A DNA stretch of 64,000 nt from Acinetobacter beijerinckii CIP 110307 (lineage in GTDB: Bacteria; Pseudomonadota; Gammaproteobacteria; Pseudomonadales; Moraxellaceae), in assembly GCF_000369005.1 (NCBI RefSeq), contig NZ_KB849765.1, forward strand, positions 1-64,000, read 5' to 3'. The translations under genes were made by a program, and so were the position numbers. The notes under the pieces are model-generated. The model worked only from the letters and a program-made list of their open reading frames with translations, made no database searches and was not told where the DNA came from. Shown piece by piece: positions 17,556 to 28,110 of this stretch; within the stretch, counting starts at the first letter, position 1, and each line of letters starts with the position of its first letter.

Positions 17556-18947
17556 CTACTCATCATCATAAAAAGACTGCTGCAAAACGTCATTGCAGTC
17601 AGAAATTAAACTTGGTTGCCAACCATCCTGCTCCAGATACTCAGATTGCGCCAACCAAAAACCCTTAGGGCTAAAAACCCCAAGCATAACATTATCCACG
17701 ACTAATATTTGAATTGTATGACGTAACCAAGGCAAAATCTGTGCGTCTTGAATGGCTTTTTTTAAAGGCCAATGTCCAACACGACCATAAAGATGAATTT
17801 TTTCACCACCCTCTCTCTTTATTAAGCTCAACTGCTTTCCTAATAATTGCGTTGAAAGACCTACTTTTTGTGATTCAAGTTTAAATTTTCCAGCAGCGAC
17901 TTGAATCGTTTGCCCCAACACATGGCATTCTAGTTGCGAATTTGAAAGCGGTGATATCTTTTCCGCATACAATTCATTATGCGTTAAACGATATAGTTTT
18001 TTCTGGTATCGAACATAGTAATGTTGGTGAATATGTAACGTCGCTTGGGCATCTGGTTTTGCCAAAATTACTTCATTTTTTATACGTTGCACCATATCGT
18101 AACTTGGACGATATTGATCTTCACCTTTGATCCAAAGTGATAATAACTGACGTTGCCGAGCATCTGAAAGCTCAGACAGTTCGATTAAGTCGAGTTGATT
18201 GGATCTTACGCATTTTTGATAATCAGACTTTAATAAGTCATCCAAAATCTCTGCTGCATCTTGCATTAAATAGCTGGTTCGCGCTATCGCCAATTGCATT
18301 TTAGGAAAGCGCTGTTCTAAAACATCCCACAACACTTCTCGACACCATGCCCGATCATAATGAGTATCTGAATTGGTTGGATCAGTAACATATTCAAATC
18401 CAATTTGCTGTGACCATTGTGCAATTTGTTGACGACCTAAATCTAAGAAAGGACGCCAGATTGTGAGATCTTGACGAATATCCATTGGTTGCATAGCAGC
18501 AAGACCATGAATGCCCGCACCAGAAAATAGTCGCAGTAATAGTGTTTCAGCTTGATCTTGTTGATGATGTGCAAGAACAAGAATGTCATTCTCATTCAAA
18601 TGTTGTTGAAATGCTTGATAACGAGCATTACGTGCTTGTTGTTCTAAATTACCCGTATCAACAGAAACTTTTTGCAGAATAAAAGGAATATTCAAAGCTT
18701 CAGCATGTTTTTGGACAAATGTTCCCCACACAGCACTCACTTTTTGGAGCTGATGATCAATATAAATTGCACGAATACGATGTGGGAAAATTTCAGACAT
18801 TAGATACAGCAACAGCATGGAATCCATGCCGCCGCTACACCCAATTAAAAATTGAGTTTGTTCAGAAAAATGTTGTGTTTGTGCTAAGACGCGATGCCTA
18901 AATTGCTGCTGCCAAACTTCATTAAACGTTGATAACGTGCATCGCAT
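17556..18947 (-). CDS. tilS: tRNA(Ile)-lysidine synthase
   Basis: TilS converts C34 of tRNA-Ile(CAU) to lysidine, changing both its amino-acid identity and its codon reading. The PP-loop ATPase motif SGGMDS is at residues 38-43, followed by [25 protein letters not shown] (near 125). The substrate-binding and C-terminal TilS domains extend to residue 463. The ATG at 18947 lies inside accA, giving a 64-nt overlap in another frame. No later in-frame ATG precedes the PP-loop, so the overlap looks real and suggests translational coupling. Confidence 0.93.
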   Translation of the reverse strand: MRCTLSTFNEVWQQQFRHRVLAQTQHFSEQTQFLIGCSGGMDSMLLLYLMSEIFPHRIRAIYIDHQLQKVSAVWGTFVQKHAEALNIPFILQKVSVDTGNLEQQARNARYQAFQQHLNENDILVLAHHQQDQAETLLLRLFSGAGIHGLAAMQPMDIRQDLTIWRPFLDLGRQQIAQWSQQIGFEYVTDPTNSDTHYDRAWCREVLWDVLEQRFPKMQLAIARTSYLMQDAAEILDDLLKSDYQKCVRSNQLDLIELSELSDARQRQLLSLWIKGEDQYRPSYDMVQRIKNEVILAKPDAQATLHIHQHYYVRYQKKLYRLTHNELYAEKISPLSNSQLECHVLGQTIQVAAGKFKLESQKVGLSTQLLGKQLSLIKREGGEKIHLYGRVGHWPLKKAIQDAQILPWLRHTIQILVVDNVMLGVFSPKGFWLAQSEYLEQDGWQPSLISDCNDVLQQSFYDDE

Positions 18948-19708
18948 CGTTCTTGAGCATCCATCGGTTGCAATTCATCTAAGGCTTGTTTTAACACATC
19001 TTTCAAATCATGCATGACTTTTTCAGGCTGTAAATGTGCGCCTTCGCCTTCATCCACAACATATTCAACAATACCTAATACTTTAAGTTTGTCTGCAGTT
19101 AAAGAAAGAGCCTCACTTGCTTGTGCCGCTTTATCTGCAGTCTTCCACAAAATAGAGGCACAACCTTCAGGTGAAATCACTGAATAAATACTATGTGATA
19201 GCATGATTACACGATCTGCTACACCAATACCCAGTGCACCACCAGAGCCACCTTCACCCAGAATTGTCGCAATAACTGGAACTTTTAAACTAGAAAGCTG
19301 AGCTAAACTGGTTGCAATAGCTTCCGCTTGTCCGCGCTCTTCAGCACCAACACCAGGATAAGCGCCCATGGTATCCACAAAAGTAAAGACTGGTAGATTA
19401 AAACGCTCAGCCATATCAAGTAAACGTTGTGATTTACGATATCCTTCTGGATTACACATCCCGAAGTTATGCTGAAGTTTTTCACGTGTGCTACGGCCAC
19501 GATGTTGACCAACAACCATCACAGGTTGTCCATCAAATCGAGCAAGACCGCCAATCATCGCACCGTCATCACCAAATAATCGATCACCATGTAGTGCATC
19601 AAATTCAGTAAAAATTTCACTTACATAATCTAGAAATTGCGGACGTTCAGGATGTCGCGCAATTTGAACCGTAGCCCAAGCCTTGGACTGAGTCGCTTTA
19701 TTTTTCAT
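18884..19708 (-). CDS. accA: Acetyl-CoA carboxylase carboxyltransferase subunit alpha
   Basis: Forms the carboxyltransferase with AccD, making malonyl-CoA for fatty-acid synthesis. The crotonase-fold signatures are visible ([77 protein letters not shown]). At 274 residues it lacks the roughly 40-residue N-terminal extension of E. coli AccA; I believe the short form is normal for Acinetobacter. Its 3' end overlaps the start of tilS by 64 nt. Confidence 0.95.
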   Translation of the reverse strand: MKNKATQSKAWATVQIARHPERPQFLDYVSEIFTEFDALHGDRLFGDDGAMIGGLARFDGQPVMVVGQHRGRSTREKLQHNFGMCNPEGYRKSQRLLDMAERFNLPVFTFVDTMGAYPGVGAEERGQAEAIATSLAQLSSLKVPVIATILGEGGSGGALGIGVADRVIMLSHSIYSVISPEGCASILWKTADKAAQASEALSLTADKLKVLGIVEYVVDEGEGAHLQPEKVMHDLKDVLKQALDELQPMDAQERCDARYQRLMKFGSSNLGIAS

Positions 19709-19736
19709 AAGTCAAGAATGATCCATAATAATATGG

Positions 19737-21257
19737 TTAATCAACAAATTGGTCTGACTGAATATTTAACTCAATGTCCCAGTGCTTAAATTGCAATTGT
19801 TCATCATGCAAGTCAGCAACCAATAACGGCCATTGTTTAGCATCGCCAGAAACGCTGAGTTGCCATTGTTGATCATTTACAACACTCAGTTCAATGGCAG
19901 GAAGCATCTGATCACTACGACTATGGTTCAGCAAAACAGCAAGACGTAATAACAAACAAAGGTAAAGTAAATGACTCCCACCGACCTTTAATACGTCATT
20001 TTTTGCATCTACACGTAACTTCCGACGATGATGTGAAACTAAGTGCGAAAGATGATTTTGATCGATTTGCGAGAAACCAGGAATATCTGAATGTTGTAAC
20101 AAATATGCACCATGACGATGATAACCACCATGGCTTATTGCTAATCCAATTTCATGCAAATATGCTGAACGACGCAGTAAGTCACTGTCTTCAGTCGTTA
20201 AATTTAAAGCATCCGCCACGCCATCAAACAAATGTTGTGCTGTGTTTACCACACGTTCTGCTTGCTTAGGGTCAGCATTATAACGTCCCATTAAAGCTTG
20301 CACACTACGGTCACGAATATCTTCGTGCTTGAATCGACCTAGCAAGTCGTACATGACACCTTCGCGCAAAGCACCATCAGAATATGCCAATTTATCGATA
20401 TCTAAAACCTCAAAAATGGCATATAAAATTGCGAGGCCTGCTGGCAAAACTGCTCGGCGATCTTCACGTAGACCTTCAAAATCAATTTCTGAAATATGTT
20501 TAAACTTGAGTAAACGATCTTTTAACTTATATAAACCATCACGGGTCAGATTTTCTTGCTCATCACTTAATCCCAGATTAACCGCAATCTGACGACAGGC
20601 TTTAATCGTTCCGCTCGAACCAACAACTGTGTCCCACCCTTCTGCTCTATAGGTATTCGCGATAGAAGACATCTCTTTACGAGCAGCCACAACCGCCTTA
20701 TCAAATGCCTTGGTTGTGATTTCACCATCAGAAAAATAAGCTTTACTGTATGCAACACACCCCATTTGTAAGGATTCGGTATGCAGCGGTTCAAATTCTT
20801 CACCGATAATAAACTCAGTTGACCCCCCGCCAATATCCACAACGAGGCGTCGACCACCATTAGCCATGGTATGAGAAACACCTAAATAAATCAGACGAGC
20901 TTCTTCACGACCAGCAATAATTTCAATGGGTTTGGGTAATATTTCTGCGGCCTTTTGAATAAATTCATGACCATTTTTTGCTTGTCTTAAAGCATTTGTC
21001 GCAACTATTCTTAAACGATTGGGTTGTACTGAGCTTAACCGCCCAACGAATCGGGCTAAACAAGCCAGTCCACGTTGCTGTGCTGCTTCGGTTAAATTCT
21101 TATTTTCATCAAGCCCAGCTGCTAACTGCACTTTTTCTGACATAGAAGCAACTTTCTTCACTTCGCCGTGATCGACACGAGCAATTGCAAGATGGAAACT
21201 ATTCGATCCCATATCAATCGCAGCAAGTAATTCTTCATCAATCAGAAAATCAGACAT
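19737..21257 (-). CDS. ppx: Exopolyphosphatase (Ppx/GppA family)
   Basis: An actin-like ATPase-fold phosphatase that trims terminal phosphate from polyphosphate; GppA relatives hydrolyse pppGpp. Motifs are AAIDMGSNSFHLAIARV near the N-terminus and VVDIGGGSTEFIIGE (about 138-152), then a C-terminal HD-like helical domain with YLHEIGLAISHGGYHRHGAYL and LSHLVSHHRRKL. At 506 residues it matches Ppx rather than a short GppA. It is divergent from trxA, an arrangement seen in related gammaproteobacteria. Confidence 0.93.
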   Translation of the reverse strand: MSDFLIDEELLAAIDMGSNSFHLAIARVDHGEVKKVASMSEKVQLAAGLDENKNLTEAAQQRGLACLARFVGRLSSVQPNRLRIVATNALRQAKNGHEFIQKAAEILPKPIEIIAGREEARLIYLGVSHTMANGGRRLVVDIGGGSTEFIIGEEFEPLHTESLQMGCVAYSKAYFSDGEITTKAFDKAVVAARKEMSSIANTYRAEGWDTVVGSSGTIKACRQIAVNLGLSDEQENLTRDGLYKLKDRLLKFKHISEIDFEGLREDRRAVLPAGLAILYAIFEVLDIDKLAYSDGALREGVMYDLLGRFKHEDIRDRSVQALMGRYNADPKQAERVVNTAQHLFDGVADALNLTTEDSDLLRRSAYLHEIGLAISHGGYHRHGAYLLQHSDIPGFSQIDQNHLSHLVSHHRRKLRVDAKNDVLKVGGSHLLYLCLLLRLAVLLNHSRSDQMLPAIELSVVNDQQWQLSVSGDAKQWPLLVADLHDEQLQFKHWDIELNIQSDQFVD

Positions 21258-21530
21258 TCTTCACATAAACCCATGCTCAATTCACGCATTAGAGTAATTC
21301 ACATGCTTACAATTTTAAAGTCATTTTACGCAATAAAAGTGGCGTATTTTCGCTTTTATTCAATAAATGATTGTATAAGTCGATGATCAACATCGTGAGC
21401 ATCCATTAGACTTTTCACTTTCAAACTTGAATAATCAGAACAAACCCTTACATTGAGTAGAGGAGCACTGTAATATTCATCATGATGATGATCATATTCG
21501 CACTTTATTTCTTAAATTTGGAGCAACCTC

Positions 21531-21857
21531 ATGTCTGCGACTATTGTTAATACAACTGATGAAAACTTCCAAGCAGATGTTTTAGATGCTGGAACTCCTG
21601 TACTTGTAGACTTTTGGGCTGGCTGGTGTGCGCCTTGTAAAGCGATTGCACCTGTACTTGAAGATCTTTCAAATGAATATGCAGGAAAGGTAAAAATCGT
21701 TAAAGTTGACGTAACTGCATGTGAAGAAACTGCTGTTAAATACAACATTCGTAATATTCCAGCTTTATTAATGTTTAAAGATGGCGAAGTTGTTGCGCAA
21801 CAAGTTGGCGCAGCACCTCGTTCAAAACTTGCAGCATTTATTGACCAAAATATCTAA
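21531..21857 (+). CDS. trxA: Thioredoxin 1, with a WCAPC active site
   Basis: A 108-residue thioredoxin giving reducing power to ribonucleotide reductase, methionine sulfoxide reductases and others. The active site reads WAGWCAPCKAIAP, so the usual Gly of WCGPC is Ala. The rest of the fold is canonical (KVDVTACEETAVKYNIRNIPALLMFKDGE, with the cis-Pro of RNIPA). An extra Cys occurs near residue 64 (TACEE). GGAG stands upstream of the ATG. It precedes rho, as in many gammaproteobacteria. Confidence 0.95.
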   Translation: MSATIVNTTDENFQADVLDAGTPVLVDFWAGWCAPCKAIAPVLEDLSNEYAGKVKIVKVDVTACEETAVKYNIRNIPALLMFKDGEVVAQQVGAAPRSKLAAFIDQNI

Positions 21858-21881
21858 TATGATAATTTGACTGTCAAAATA

Positions 21882-21912
21882 GAAATACGTTATGAAATAA
21901 ATAGCGTATTTC
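21882..21912 (+). terminator. Weak hairpin after trxA
   Basis: Inverted repeat GAAATACG (21882-21889) / CGTATTTC (21905-21912) followed by TTGTT. It has 8 bp, a 15-nt loop and no long U tract. It may end trxA transcripts or stabilise their 3' end. Confidence 0.35.
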
Positions 21913-21922
21913 TTGTTAAAAA

Positions 21923-21951
21923 TTGACAATTCAGAAGATTTCAACTATATT
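21923..21951 (+). promoter_or_regulatory. Strong sigma-70 promoter for rho
   Basis: A perfect -35 TTGACA (21923-21928), 17-bp spacer and -10 TATATT (21946-21951). The expected start, near 21958, leaves a 5' untranslated leader of about 225 nt before the rho ATG. E. coli rho also has a long leader in which Rho terminates its own transcript. I saw no ORF in the leader; most of the trxA-rho gap is this untranslated region. Confidence 0.75.
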
Positions 21952-22183
21952 TCTTAGTCAAGAAGCTTTGAATGGAATCTACTTCATTGCGCTTCTTACA
22001 AGACACAAAACATAAGATCGCCGCTCGGCAATAACAATTGTTTTACATTTCTCTCTGAAACAATGAACCAGACTACTGAATCGTGATTGTACGAATACAA
22101 TTACATCAGCATGTATGTATGCGGTCGATTTTTATTATTTCCCTAACGTAGTCCTCCACTTATTCCATTCTGTCTGACCACTT

Positions 22184-23452
22184 ATGAACTTAACTGAACT
22201 CAAGAAAAAACCCATTGGCGAACTCATTAAAATTGCGGAGTTTATGGGCCTTGAAGGCATGGCACGTAACCGTAAACAAGATATTATTTTTGCCATTTTA
22301 AAACGCCATGCGATGAATGGTGAAGAAATTTTTGGTGATGGTGTTCTCGAAATTCTTTCAGATGGTTTTGGCTTCCTACGCTCTGCTGCTGGTTCATATT
22401 TAGCAGGACCAGATGACATCTATGTTAGCCCATCCCAAATTCGTCGCTTTAACTTACGTACGGGTGACACCATTACAGGTACGATTCGTCCACCTAAAGA
22501 AGGTGAGCGTTATTTTGCATTATTGAAAGTTAATCAAATTAACTACGATACGCCTGAAAATTCGCGTAATAAAATTTTATTTGAAAACTTGACACCTTTA
22601 TTCCCAACCGAACAATTGGTAATGGAACTAGGCAACGGTACGACTGAAGATTTAACCTCTCGTGTTGTTGATTTGGTTGCGCCGATTGGTAAAGGTCAAC
22701 GCTCGATTATTGTTGCACCGCCAAAAGCGGGTAAGACGATGTTATTGCAGAACATTGCTCAATCTATCGTCCGTAACAACCCTGAAGTATTCTTGATTGT
22801 CCTTCTTATTGACGAACGTCCTGAAGAAGTTACTGAAATGGAGCGTACTGTTCGTGGTGAAGTGATTGCATCAACTTTCGATGAAGCACCTGCCCGCCAC
22901 GTTCAAGTTGCTGAAATGGTCATTGAAAAAGCAAAACGTTTAGTTGAACACAAGAAAGATGTTGTCATTCTTCTTGACTCGATTACTCGCCTTGCACGTG
23001 CTTATAACACTGTCATTCCGTCATCAGGTAAAGTACTCACTGGTGGTGTGGATGCACATGCTTTAGAGCGTCCAAAACGTTTCTTTGGTGCTGCACGTAA
23101 CATTGAAGAGGGTGGCTCTCTCACGATTATCTCTACTGCATTGATTGAAACAGGCAGTAAGATGGATGATGTAATTTACGAAGAGTTTAAAGGTACAGGT
23201 AACCAAGAGATCACGCTTGATCGTCGTATTGCTGAGAAACGTGTATTCCCTGCAATGAATATTAAGAAATCTGGTACTCGTCGTGAAGAACGTCTGATGG
23301 ATGAAGATAACCTACGTAAAGTTTGGATTTTACGTAAATTATTACATCCGATGGATGAGCTTGCTGCAATGGAATTCTTATTAGACCGTATGAAAGAAAC
23401 CAAAACAAATGATGATTTCTTTGATCAGATGAAGCGTAAAGCAACAACATAA
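22184..23452 (+). CDS. rho: Transcription termination factor Rho
   Basis: A hexameric RNA helicase that ends untranslated transcripts. Order of domains: N-terminal helical bundle ([24 protein letters not shown] region), cold-shock RNA-binding domain ([15 protein letters not shown] near 49) and RecA-type motor with Walker [16 protein letters not shown] near 178, Walker [17 protein letters not shown] and the Q/R-loop region ([16 protein letters not shown]). 422 residues, normal, without the insertions seen in some phyla. No obvious Shine-Dalgarno precedes the ATG, but the N-terminus matches the E. coli start exactly. Confidence 0.97.
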   Translation: MNLTELKKKPIGELIKIAEFMGLEGMARNRKQDIIFAILKRHAMNGEEIFGDGVLEILSDGFGFLRSAAGSYLAGPDDIYVSPSQIRRFNLRTGDTITGTIRPPKEGERYFALLKVNQINYDTPENSRNKILFENLTPLFPTEQLVMELGNGTTEDLTSRVVDLVAPIGKGQRSIIVAPPKAGKTMLLQNIAQSIVRNNPEVFLIVLLIDERPEEVTEMERTVRGEVIASTFDEAPARHVQVAEMVIEKAKRLVEHKKDVVILLDSITRLARAYNTVIPSSGKVLTGGVDAHALERPKRFFGAARNIEEGGSLTIISTALIETGSKMDDVIYEEFKGTGNQEITLDRRIAEKRVFPAMNIKKSGTRREERLMDEDNLRKVWILRKLLHPMDELAAMEFLLDRMKETKTNDDFFDQMKRKATT

Positions 23453-23463
23453 TTTTTATATAA

Positions 23464-23487
23464 AAAAGCCACCTTATGGTGGCTTTT
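23464..23487 (+). terminator. Terminator after rho
   Basis: Perfect 10-bp stem AAAAGCCACC / GGTGGCTTTT with a TTAT loop, followed by more T residues. Confidence 0.9.
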
Positions 23488-23668
23488 CTTTTTTCGTTGA
23501 CATACTTACAGAATATTTACAGAATAATTCAAAATCATCATAAAATATTAAATATCTGTTTTATATAAAGTTAATTTTATAAAAACATCAAAAACTCCTA
23601 ATAATCCGATTCAAAAATTCATTTTCATAGTTATTTTCTATCAAAAAATAGCCAATTTTTGTCAATTT

Positions 23669-23696
23669 TTGTCGTTTTGTTGGACAGGACTATAGT
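23669..23696 (+). promoter_or_regulatory. Candidate promoter for the 23.7 kb leader RNA and lipoprotein
   Basis: -35 TTGTCG, 16-bp spacer, -10 TATAGT, with a predicted start near 23703. The stretch 23490-23668 before it is very AT-rich and non-coding. A second promoter-like pair, TTGACA (23497-23502) with CAGAAT (23520-23525), lies further upstream. Confidence 0.45.
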
Positions 23697-23729
23697 AATT
23701 CACAATTTGCTTTGATAGGATAGCGATAG

Positions 23730-23812
23730 ACCAGTTAGGCTGCTCCCTGCGTTGTTACCTAAGCGTTTAGGAATATTAAAAGCACAAACAGACTAACTTC
23801 CGGTTTTTTTTA
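23730..23812 (+). ncRNA. Structured leader or small RNA upstream of the Ala-rich lipoprotein
   Basis: AGTTAG-G-CTG (23733-23742) can pair with CAG-A-CTAACT (23789-23798), nine base pairs with one G-A mismatch. A perfect CCTAA-gcgt-TTAGG hairpin (23758-23771) lies inside. ACC before the stem can pair with GGT after it, and eight T residues follow (about 23804-23811). The structure plus U run could end a small RNA of about 110 nt or act as an attenuator in front of the lipoprotein gene, which starts 28 nt later. I cannot match it to a named RNA family. Confidence 0.45.
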
Positions 23813-23839
23813 ATCTCACAATTTTATGAGAGTGATGCC

Positions 23840-24094
23840 ATGTTATTCAAGAAATTCGCTGTTGCTGCTGCTATTGCTACTACTTTAGCTTTCGTTGGTT
23901 GCTCTAAGAAAGAAGAAGCTCCTGCTGCTGATGCTAACGCTGCTGCTTCTGAAGCTGTAGCTGCTGCTTCTGAAGCTGTTGCTGCTGCTTCTGACGTTGC
24001 TGCTGCTTCTGACGTTGCTGCTGCTGCTTCTGATGTTGCTGCTGCTGCTTCTGATGTTGCTGCTGCTGCTTCTGAAGCTTCTGCTGCACAATAA
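23840..24094 (+). CDS. Small Ala/Ser-repeat lipoprotein
   Basis: An 84-residue secreted lipoprotein. Residues 1-21 are a signal peptide with lipobox AFVGC, so Cys21 would be lipidated. The mature chain begins SKKEEAPAADANAAASEA and is then a near-perfect repeat of about eight units of the AAASEAV / AAASDVA type, ending EASAAQ. Ala and Ser with acidic residues every 7-8 positions suggest one long helix, as in Lpp-like or stalk-type lipoproteins. Function unknown. It has its own strong terminator and probably its own promoter, so high expression is plausible. The repeated codons (GCTGCTGCTTCTGA) make repeat-number change likely. Confidence 0.8.
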   Translation: MLFKKFAVAAAIATTLAFVGCSKKEEAPAADANAAASEAVAAASEAVAAASDVAAASDVAAAASDVAAAASDVAAAASEASAAQ

Positions 24095-24112
24095 TCTAAA
24101 AACTAGATTATT

Positions 24113-24141
24113 AAAAAAGAGGACTTATAGTCCTCTTTTTT
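24113..24141 (+). terminator. Terminator after the Ala-rich lipoprotein
   Basis: Perfect 13-bp inverted repeat AAAAAAGAGGACT / AGTCCTCTTTTTT with a TAT loop. Confidence 0.92.
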
Positions 24142-24179
24142 AATGCTTAAAATTTATAGTAAAAAATTATATAAACATT

Positions 24180-24204
24180 AAAAAAAGCAGATCAATCGAT
24201 CTGC
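24180..24204 (-). terminator. ihfA terminator overlapping its stop codon
   Basis: On the minus strand GCAGATC-gatt-GATCTGC is followed by a run of T. The TGA stop of ihfA (24192-24194) lies within the hairpin, so the last codons of ihfA form one arm. Confidence 0.8.
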
Positions 24205-24488
24205 TCATTTCCAACGCGCTGTCTAAACTTCTGCCCTGCTCTGAATGTCACCACTCGACGAGCAGAGATAGGAATCTCCTCACCTGTCTTAGGGTTACGC
24301 CCAGGACGTTCACGTTTGTCACGCAATTCAAAATTACCGAACCCAGAAAGTTTGACTTGTTCGCCCGCAATTAATGCTTGGCTAATTTCATCAAAAAAAA
24401 GCTCGACCATCTGTTTTGCTTCACGGCGATTTAAGCTAGTAAGCTCACTTAAATGGTCCGCCATCTCTGCTTTTGTTAATGCTGTCAT
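24192..24488 (-). CDS. ihfA: Integration host factor subunit alpha
   Basis: A 98-residue HU/IHF-family DNA-bending protein that pairs with IhfB. It has the family signature [22 protein letters not shown] with the intercalating-proline region ([18 protein letters not shown]). The N-terminus [25 protein letters not shown] marks it as the alpha subunit. Its ATG overlaps the pheT stop by 4 nt (ATGA), the conserved pheT-ihfA coupling. Confidence 0.96.
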   Translation of the reverse strand: MTALTKAEMADHLSELTSLNRREAKQMVELFFDEISQALIAGEQVKLSGFGNFELRDKRERPGRNPKTGEEIPISARRVVTFRAGQKFRQRVGNEQID

Positions 24489-26866
24489 GAGGCCCTCAAT
24501 GTCGCTTGGTAAGTGTCTTCCAACACTTGAATAATGTTATCCATACCAGATTTAATTTCAGCATCTTCAAGCGTACGAGCTGGATGTTGCCATAGTACTG
24601 CAAAAGCTAAAGAGCGTTTGCCTGCTTCGACCCCTTGCCCTGTATACACATCGAACAACCATGCTGAGTCAAGTAACTCACCACCAGTTTGTTCAATTAA
24701 CCGCTGAATATCTCTTACCTCAATCTTATCAGAGATTAAAAGCGCAATATCACGTCTAACCGATGGAAAACGTGATAATTCTGTAAAATTAGATACATAA
24801 GATTGCAAAACAGCCTGCTGATCTAGCTCAGCCACCCAAGTTATGCCCAAATCGAGTGCATTTTCTAAAGAAGGGTGTAAACGTCCGAAATAACCAATCG
24901 ATTCACCGTTTACTAAAATTTCCGCAGATTGTCCTGGATGCAACCACGCACGTTCAGTTCGGACAAACTCAACACCTACACGCCCAGCAGCTAAAATTTC
25001 CTCAATCTCACCTTTGAAATCAAAGAAATCCATCGCTTGTGGTTTTGCATGCCAAGATTCAGGTACACGAGCACCTACTGCAATCAAGGCCAAAGTTGGA
25101 ATCTGTTTTAGATCATGAATGTCTTGCGCACCCTGATAATCAAAACGTAAACCGAGTTCAAAGAAGCGCACACGTTGCTGCTGACGGTTTAAGTTGTACT
25201 GCACACAAGGAATCAAACTCGATAACAAGGTACTACGCATTGCCGCCAAATCACTTGAAATCGGATTAGCCAACATCAATGGATGTACATTTGGATTGAG
25301 TTGCTTTTCAAGTTTTGCATCGGCAAAGCTAAAGCTAATCGCTTCTTGATAGCCTAATGTCGCAATGGTTTGACGTAACTGTGCAATCTCAAAGCGGTCT
25401 TGATATTTTTCTAATTTGACATCAATTTTTGGCAAACTAATTTGAATGTTGTCATAACCGTGAATACGGGCAACTTCTTCAATTAAATCTTGATAAATGA
25501 CCATATCATAACGATGAGATGGTGGAACAATACGCCACTCGCCCTGTGCTTTAGTTTCAACCTCACAACCTAAACGCGCTAACGCATCAGCAATAAAATC
25601 ACCAGCAACTTCATAACCCAGCAATTGATCAACTTGTGCTTGTTTCAGTTCAATCGCTTCACGCTTCGGCAATAAAGCCTCTTGCTCAGCAACCGTAATT
25701 GGACCAAAATCACCGCCAGCAAAAGCTTGAATCAGCTCAGAAGCACGGTGCATTGCAATCATTGGCAACTCGAAGTCGACACCACGCTCATAACGTTGAG
25801 ATGAATCAGTATGTAAACCAAAACGACGTGCACGACCTGCGATTGCTAAAGGCGCAAAGAAAGCACTTTCAAGGAAAATATCTTGAGCATCATTCGTAAC
25901 CGATGAGTCCAAGCCACCCATGATACCTGCAATCGCTAAAACTTTTTGATCATCAGCAATGACCATGATGTCATCTTGCAATTCAACTTCTTGATCATTC
26001 AACAGCGTCAATTTTTCTTGTGGCTGCGCTTGGCGGACTTGAATCGAACCTTCGATTTTTGCCAAATCAAAAGCATGCATCGGTTGGCCGAGTTCAAGTA
26101 ACACATAGTTGGTAATATCCACCAGAATACTATGGGTACGAATGCCCGAACGCGCTAATGCCTGTTCCAACCATTCAGGTGTCGGCGCTTTTACATTCAC
26201 ATTTTTAACGATACGACCTAAATAACGTGGCGTACCTTCTGTGCTGATGTTGACCGCTTTGTCATCAGCAATATTTGCTGCAATAGGCTGAATCTTCGGC
26301 TCATTTACTCCAAGCTGGTTAATGACTGCAATTTCACGTGCAATTCCACGAATACTAAAACAGTCACCGCGGTTTGGTGTGATACTGATATCAATGACAT
26401 TGTCATCAAGTTTTAAATATTCACGAATATTCACACCTACTGGTGCGTCAGCAGGCAATTCTAGCAACCCGTCAATTTTGTCTTCTAAATCAATTTCAGA
26501 TGCGCCACAGAGCATACCTTGAGATTCAACACCACGCAGTTTGCCTTTTTTAATTTTAAAATCGCCTGGCAATACCGCACCAATCGTTGCAACAGGGGCT
26601 TTCATGCCCACGCGAACATTTGGCGCACCACATACGATTTGCAACGGTTCGCCTGAGCCAATATTAATCGTGGTTACACGTAAACGATCTGCATCTGGAT
26701 GCTGCTCAACTGTGAGGACTTCACCAACAACCACACCCGTAAACGGTTTTGCTACAGGTGCTAATTCGTCAACTTCCAAGCCCAACATAGTCAATTGATC
26801 AGAGAGTGTTTCACTATCAATCGCTGGGTTCACCCATGTGCGTAACCAATTTTCACTAATTTTCAT
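24485..26866 (-). CDS. pheT: Phenylalanyl-tRNA synthetase beta subunit
   Basis: The 793-residue beta chain of the alpha2beta2 enzyme. Domains in order: N-terminal EMAP/tRNA-binding domain ([26 protein letters not shown], about 45-150), B3/4 editing domain, B5 DNA-binding-like domain, a degenerate synthetase core and the C-terminal ferredoxin-like anticodon-binding domain ([22 protein letters not shown] onwards). Normal length. It follows pheS by 32 nt and overlaps ihfA. Confidence 0.97.
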   Translation of the reverse strand: MKISENWLRTWVNPAIDSETLSDQLTMLGLEVDELAPVAKPFTGVVVGEVLTVEQHPDADRLRVTTINIGSGEPLQIVCGAPNVRVGMKAPVATIGAVLPGDFKIKKGKLRGVESQGMLCGASEIDLEDKIDGLLELPADAPVGVNIREYLKLDDNVIDISITPNRGDCFSIRGIAREIAVINQLGVNEPKIQPIAANIADDKAVNISTEGTPRYLGRIVKNVNVKAPTPEWLEQALARSGIRTHSILVDITNYVLLELGQPMHAFDLAKIEGSIQVRQAQPQEKLTLLNDQEVELQDDIMVIADDQKVLAIAGIMGGLDSSVTNDAQDIFLESAFFAPLAIAGRARRFGLHTDSSQRYERGVDFELPMIAMHRASELIQAFAGGDFGPITVAEQEALLPKREAIELKQAQVDQLLGYEVAGDFIADALARLGCEVETKAQGEWRIVPPSHRYDMVIYQDLIEEVARIHGYDNIQISLPKIDVKLEKYQDRFEIAQLRQTIATLGYQEAISFSFADAKLEKQLNPNVHPLMLANPISSDLAAMRSTLLSSLIPCVQYNLNRQQQRVRFFELGLRFDYQGAQDIHDLKQIPTLALIAVGARVPESWHAKPQAMDFFDFKGEIEEILAAGRVGVEFVRTERAWLHPGQSAEILVNGESIGYFGRLHPSLENALDLGITWVAELDQQAVLQSYVSNFTELSRFPSVRRDIALLISDKIEVRDIQRLIEQTGGELLDSAWLFDVYTGQGVEAGKRSLAFAVLWQHPARTLEDAEIKSGMDNIIQVLEDTYQATLRAS

Positions 26867-26898
26867 GTATATAAACCTTATTTAATCCTGAAAAACTT

Positions 26899-27921
<1,023 letters not shown>

Positions 27922-28110
27922 CTATAGTTTATCAGCTTTTTACCTAGTTTATGAAGATAAACGACTGTTTAAATAGAGTCCTTTTTTATTCGAAATTTTG
28001 AAAATAAAAAAACTGATTCTCCTATCAATCATTTAAATTTTCGTAAAAAGATGCTCAATAACCGAATAAAATGTATAAGATACCGATATCGTCAATGAGA
28101 AATTACAACG

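Noticed and set aside
20567..20881. Open frame of 104 codons overlapping ppx on the same strand, and an 88-codon antisense frame at 20003-20269
   Set aside because: Both lie wholly inside ppx, lack ribosome sites and have no recognisable domain; they follow from ppx codon composition.
22135..22419. 94-codon antisense frame over the rho start
   Set aside because: No homology, no ribosome site, and it covers the rho leader and conserved N-terminus.
23700..23812. CsrB/RsmY-type CsrA-sponge RNA for the GacS pathway
   Set aside because: Only two AGGA motifs occur in the predicted transcript, and neither repeats in hairpin loops as in Rsm/Csr RNAs.
23885..24091. Ser/Arg-rich antisense frame opposite the lipoprotein
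   Set aside because: It is the reverse reading of the GCTGCTTCT repeat and has no start context.
27985..28015. A/T-only inverted repeat (TTTTTTATT ... AATAAAAAA) before pheS as a terminator
   Set aside because: The stem has no G-C pairs and would be too weak to stop RNA polymerase.
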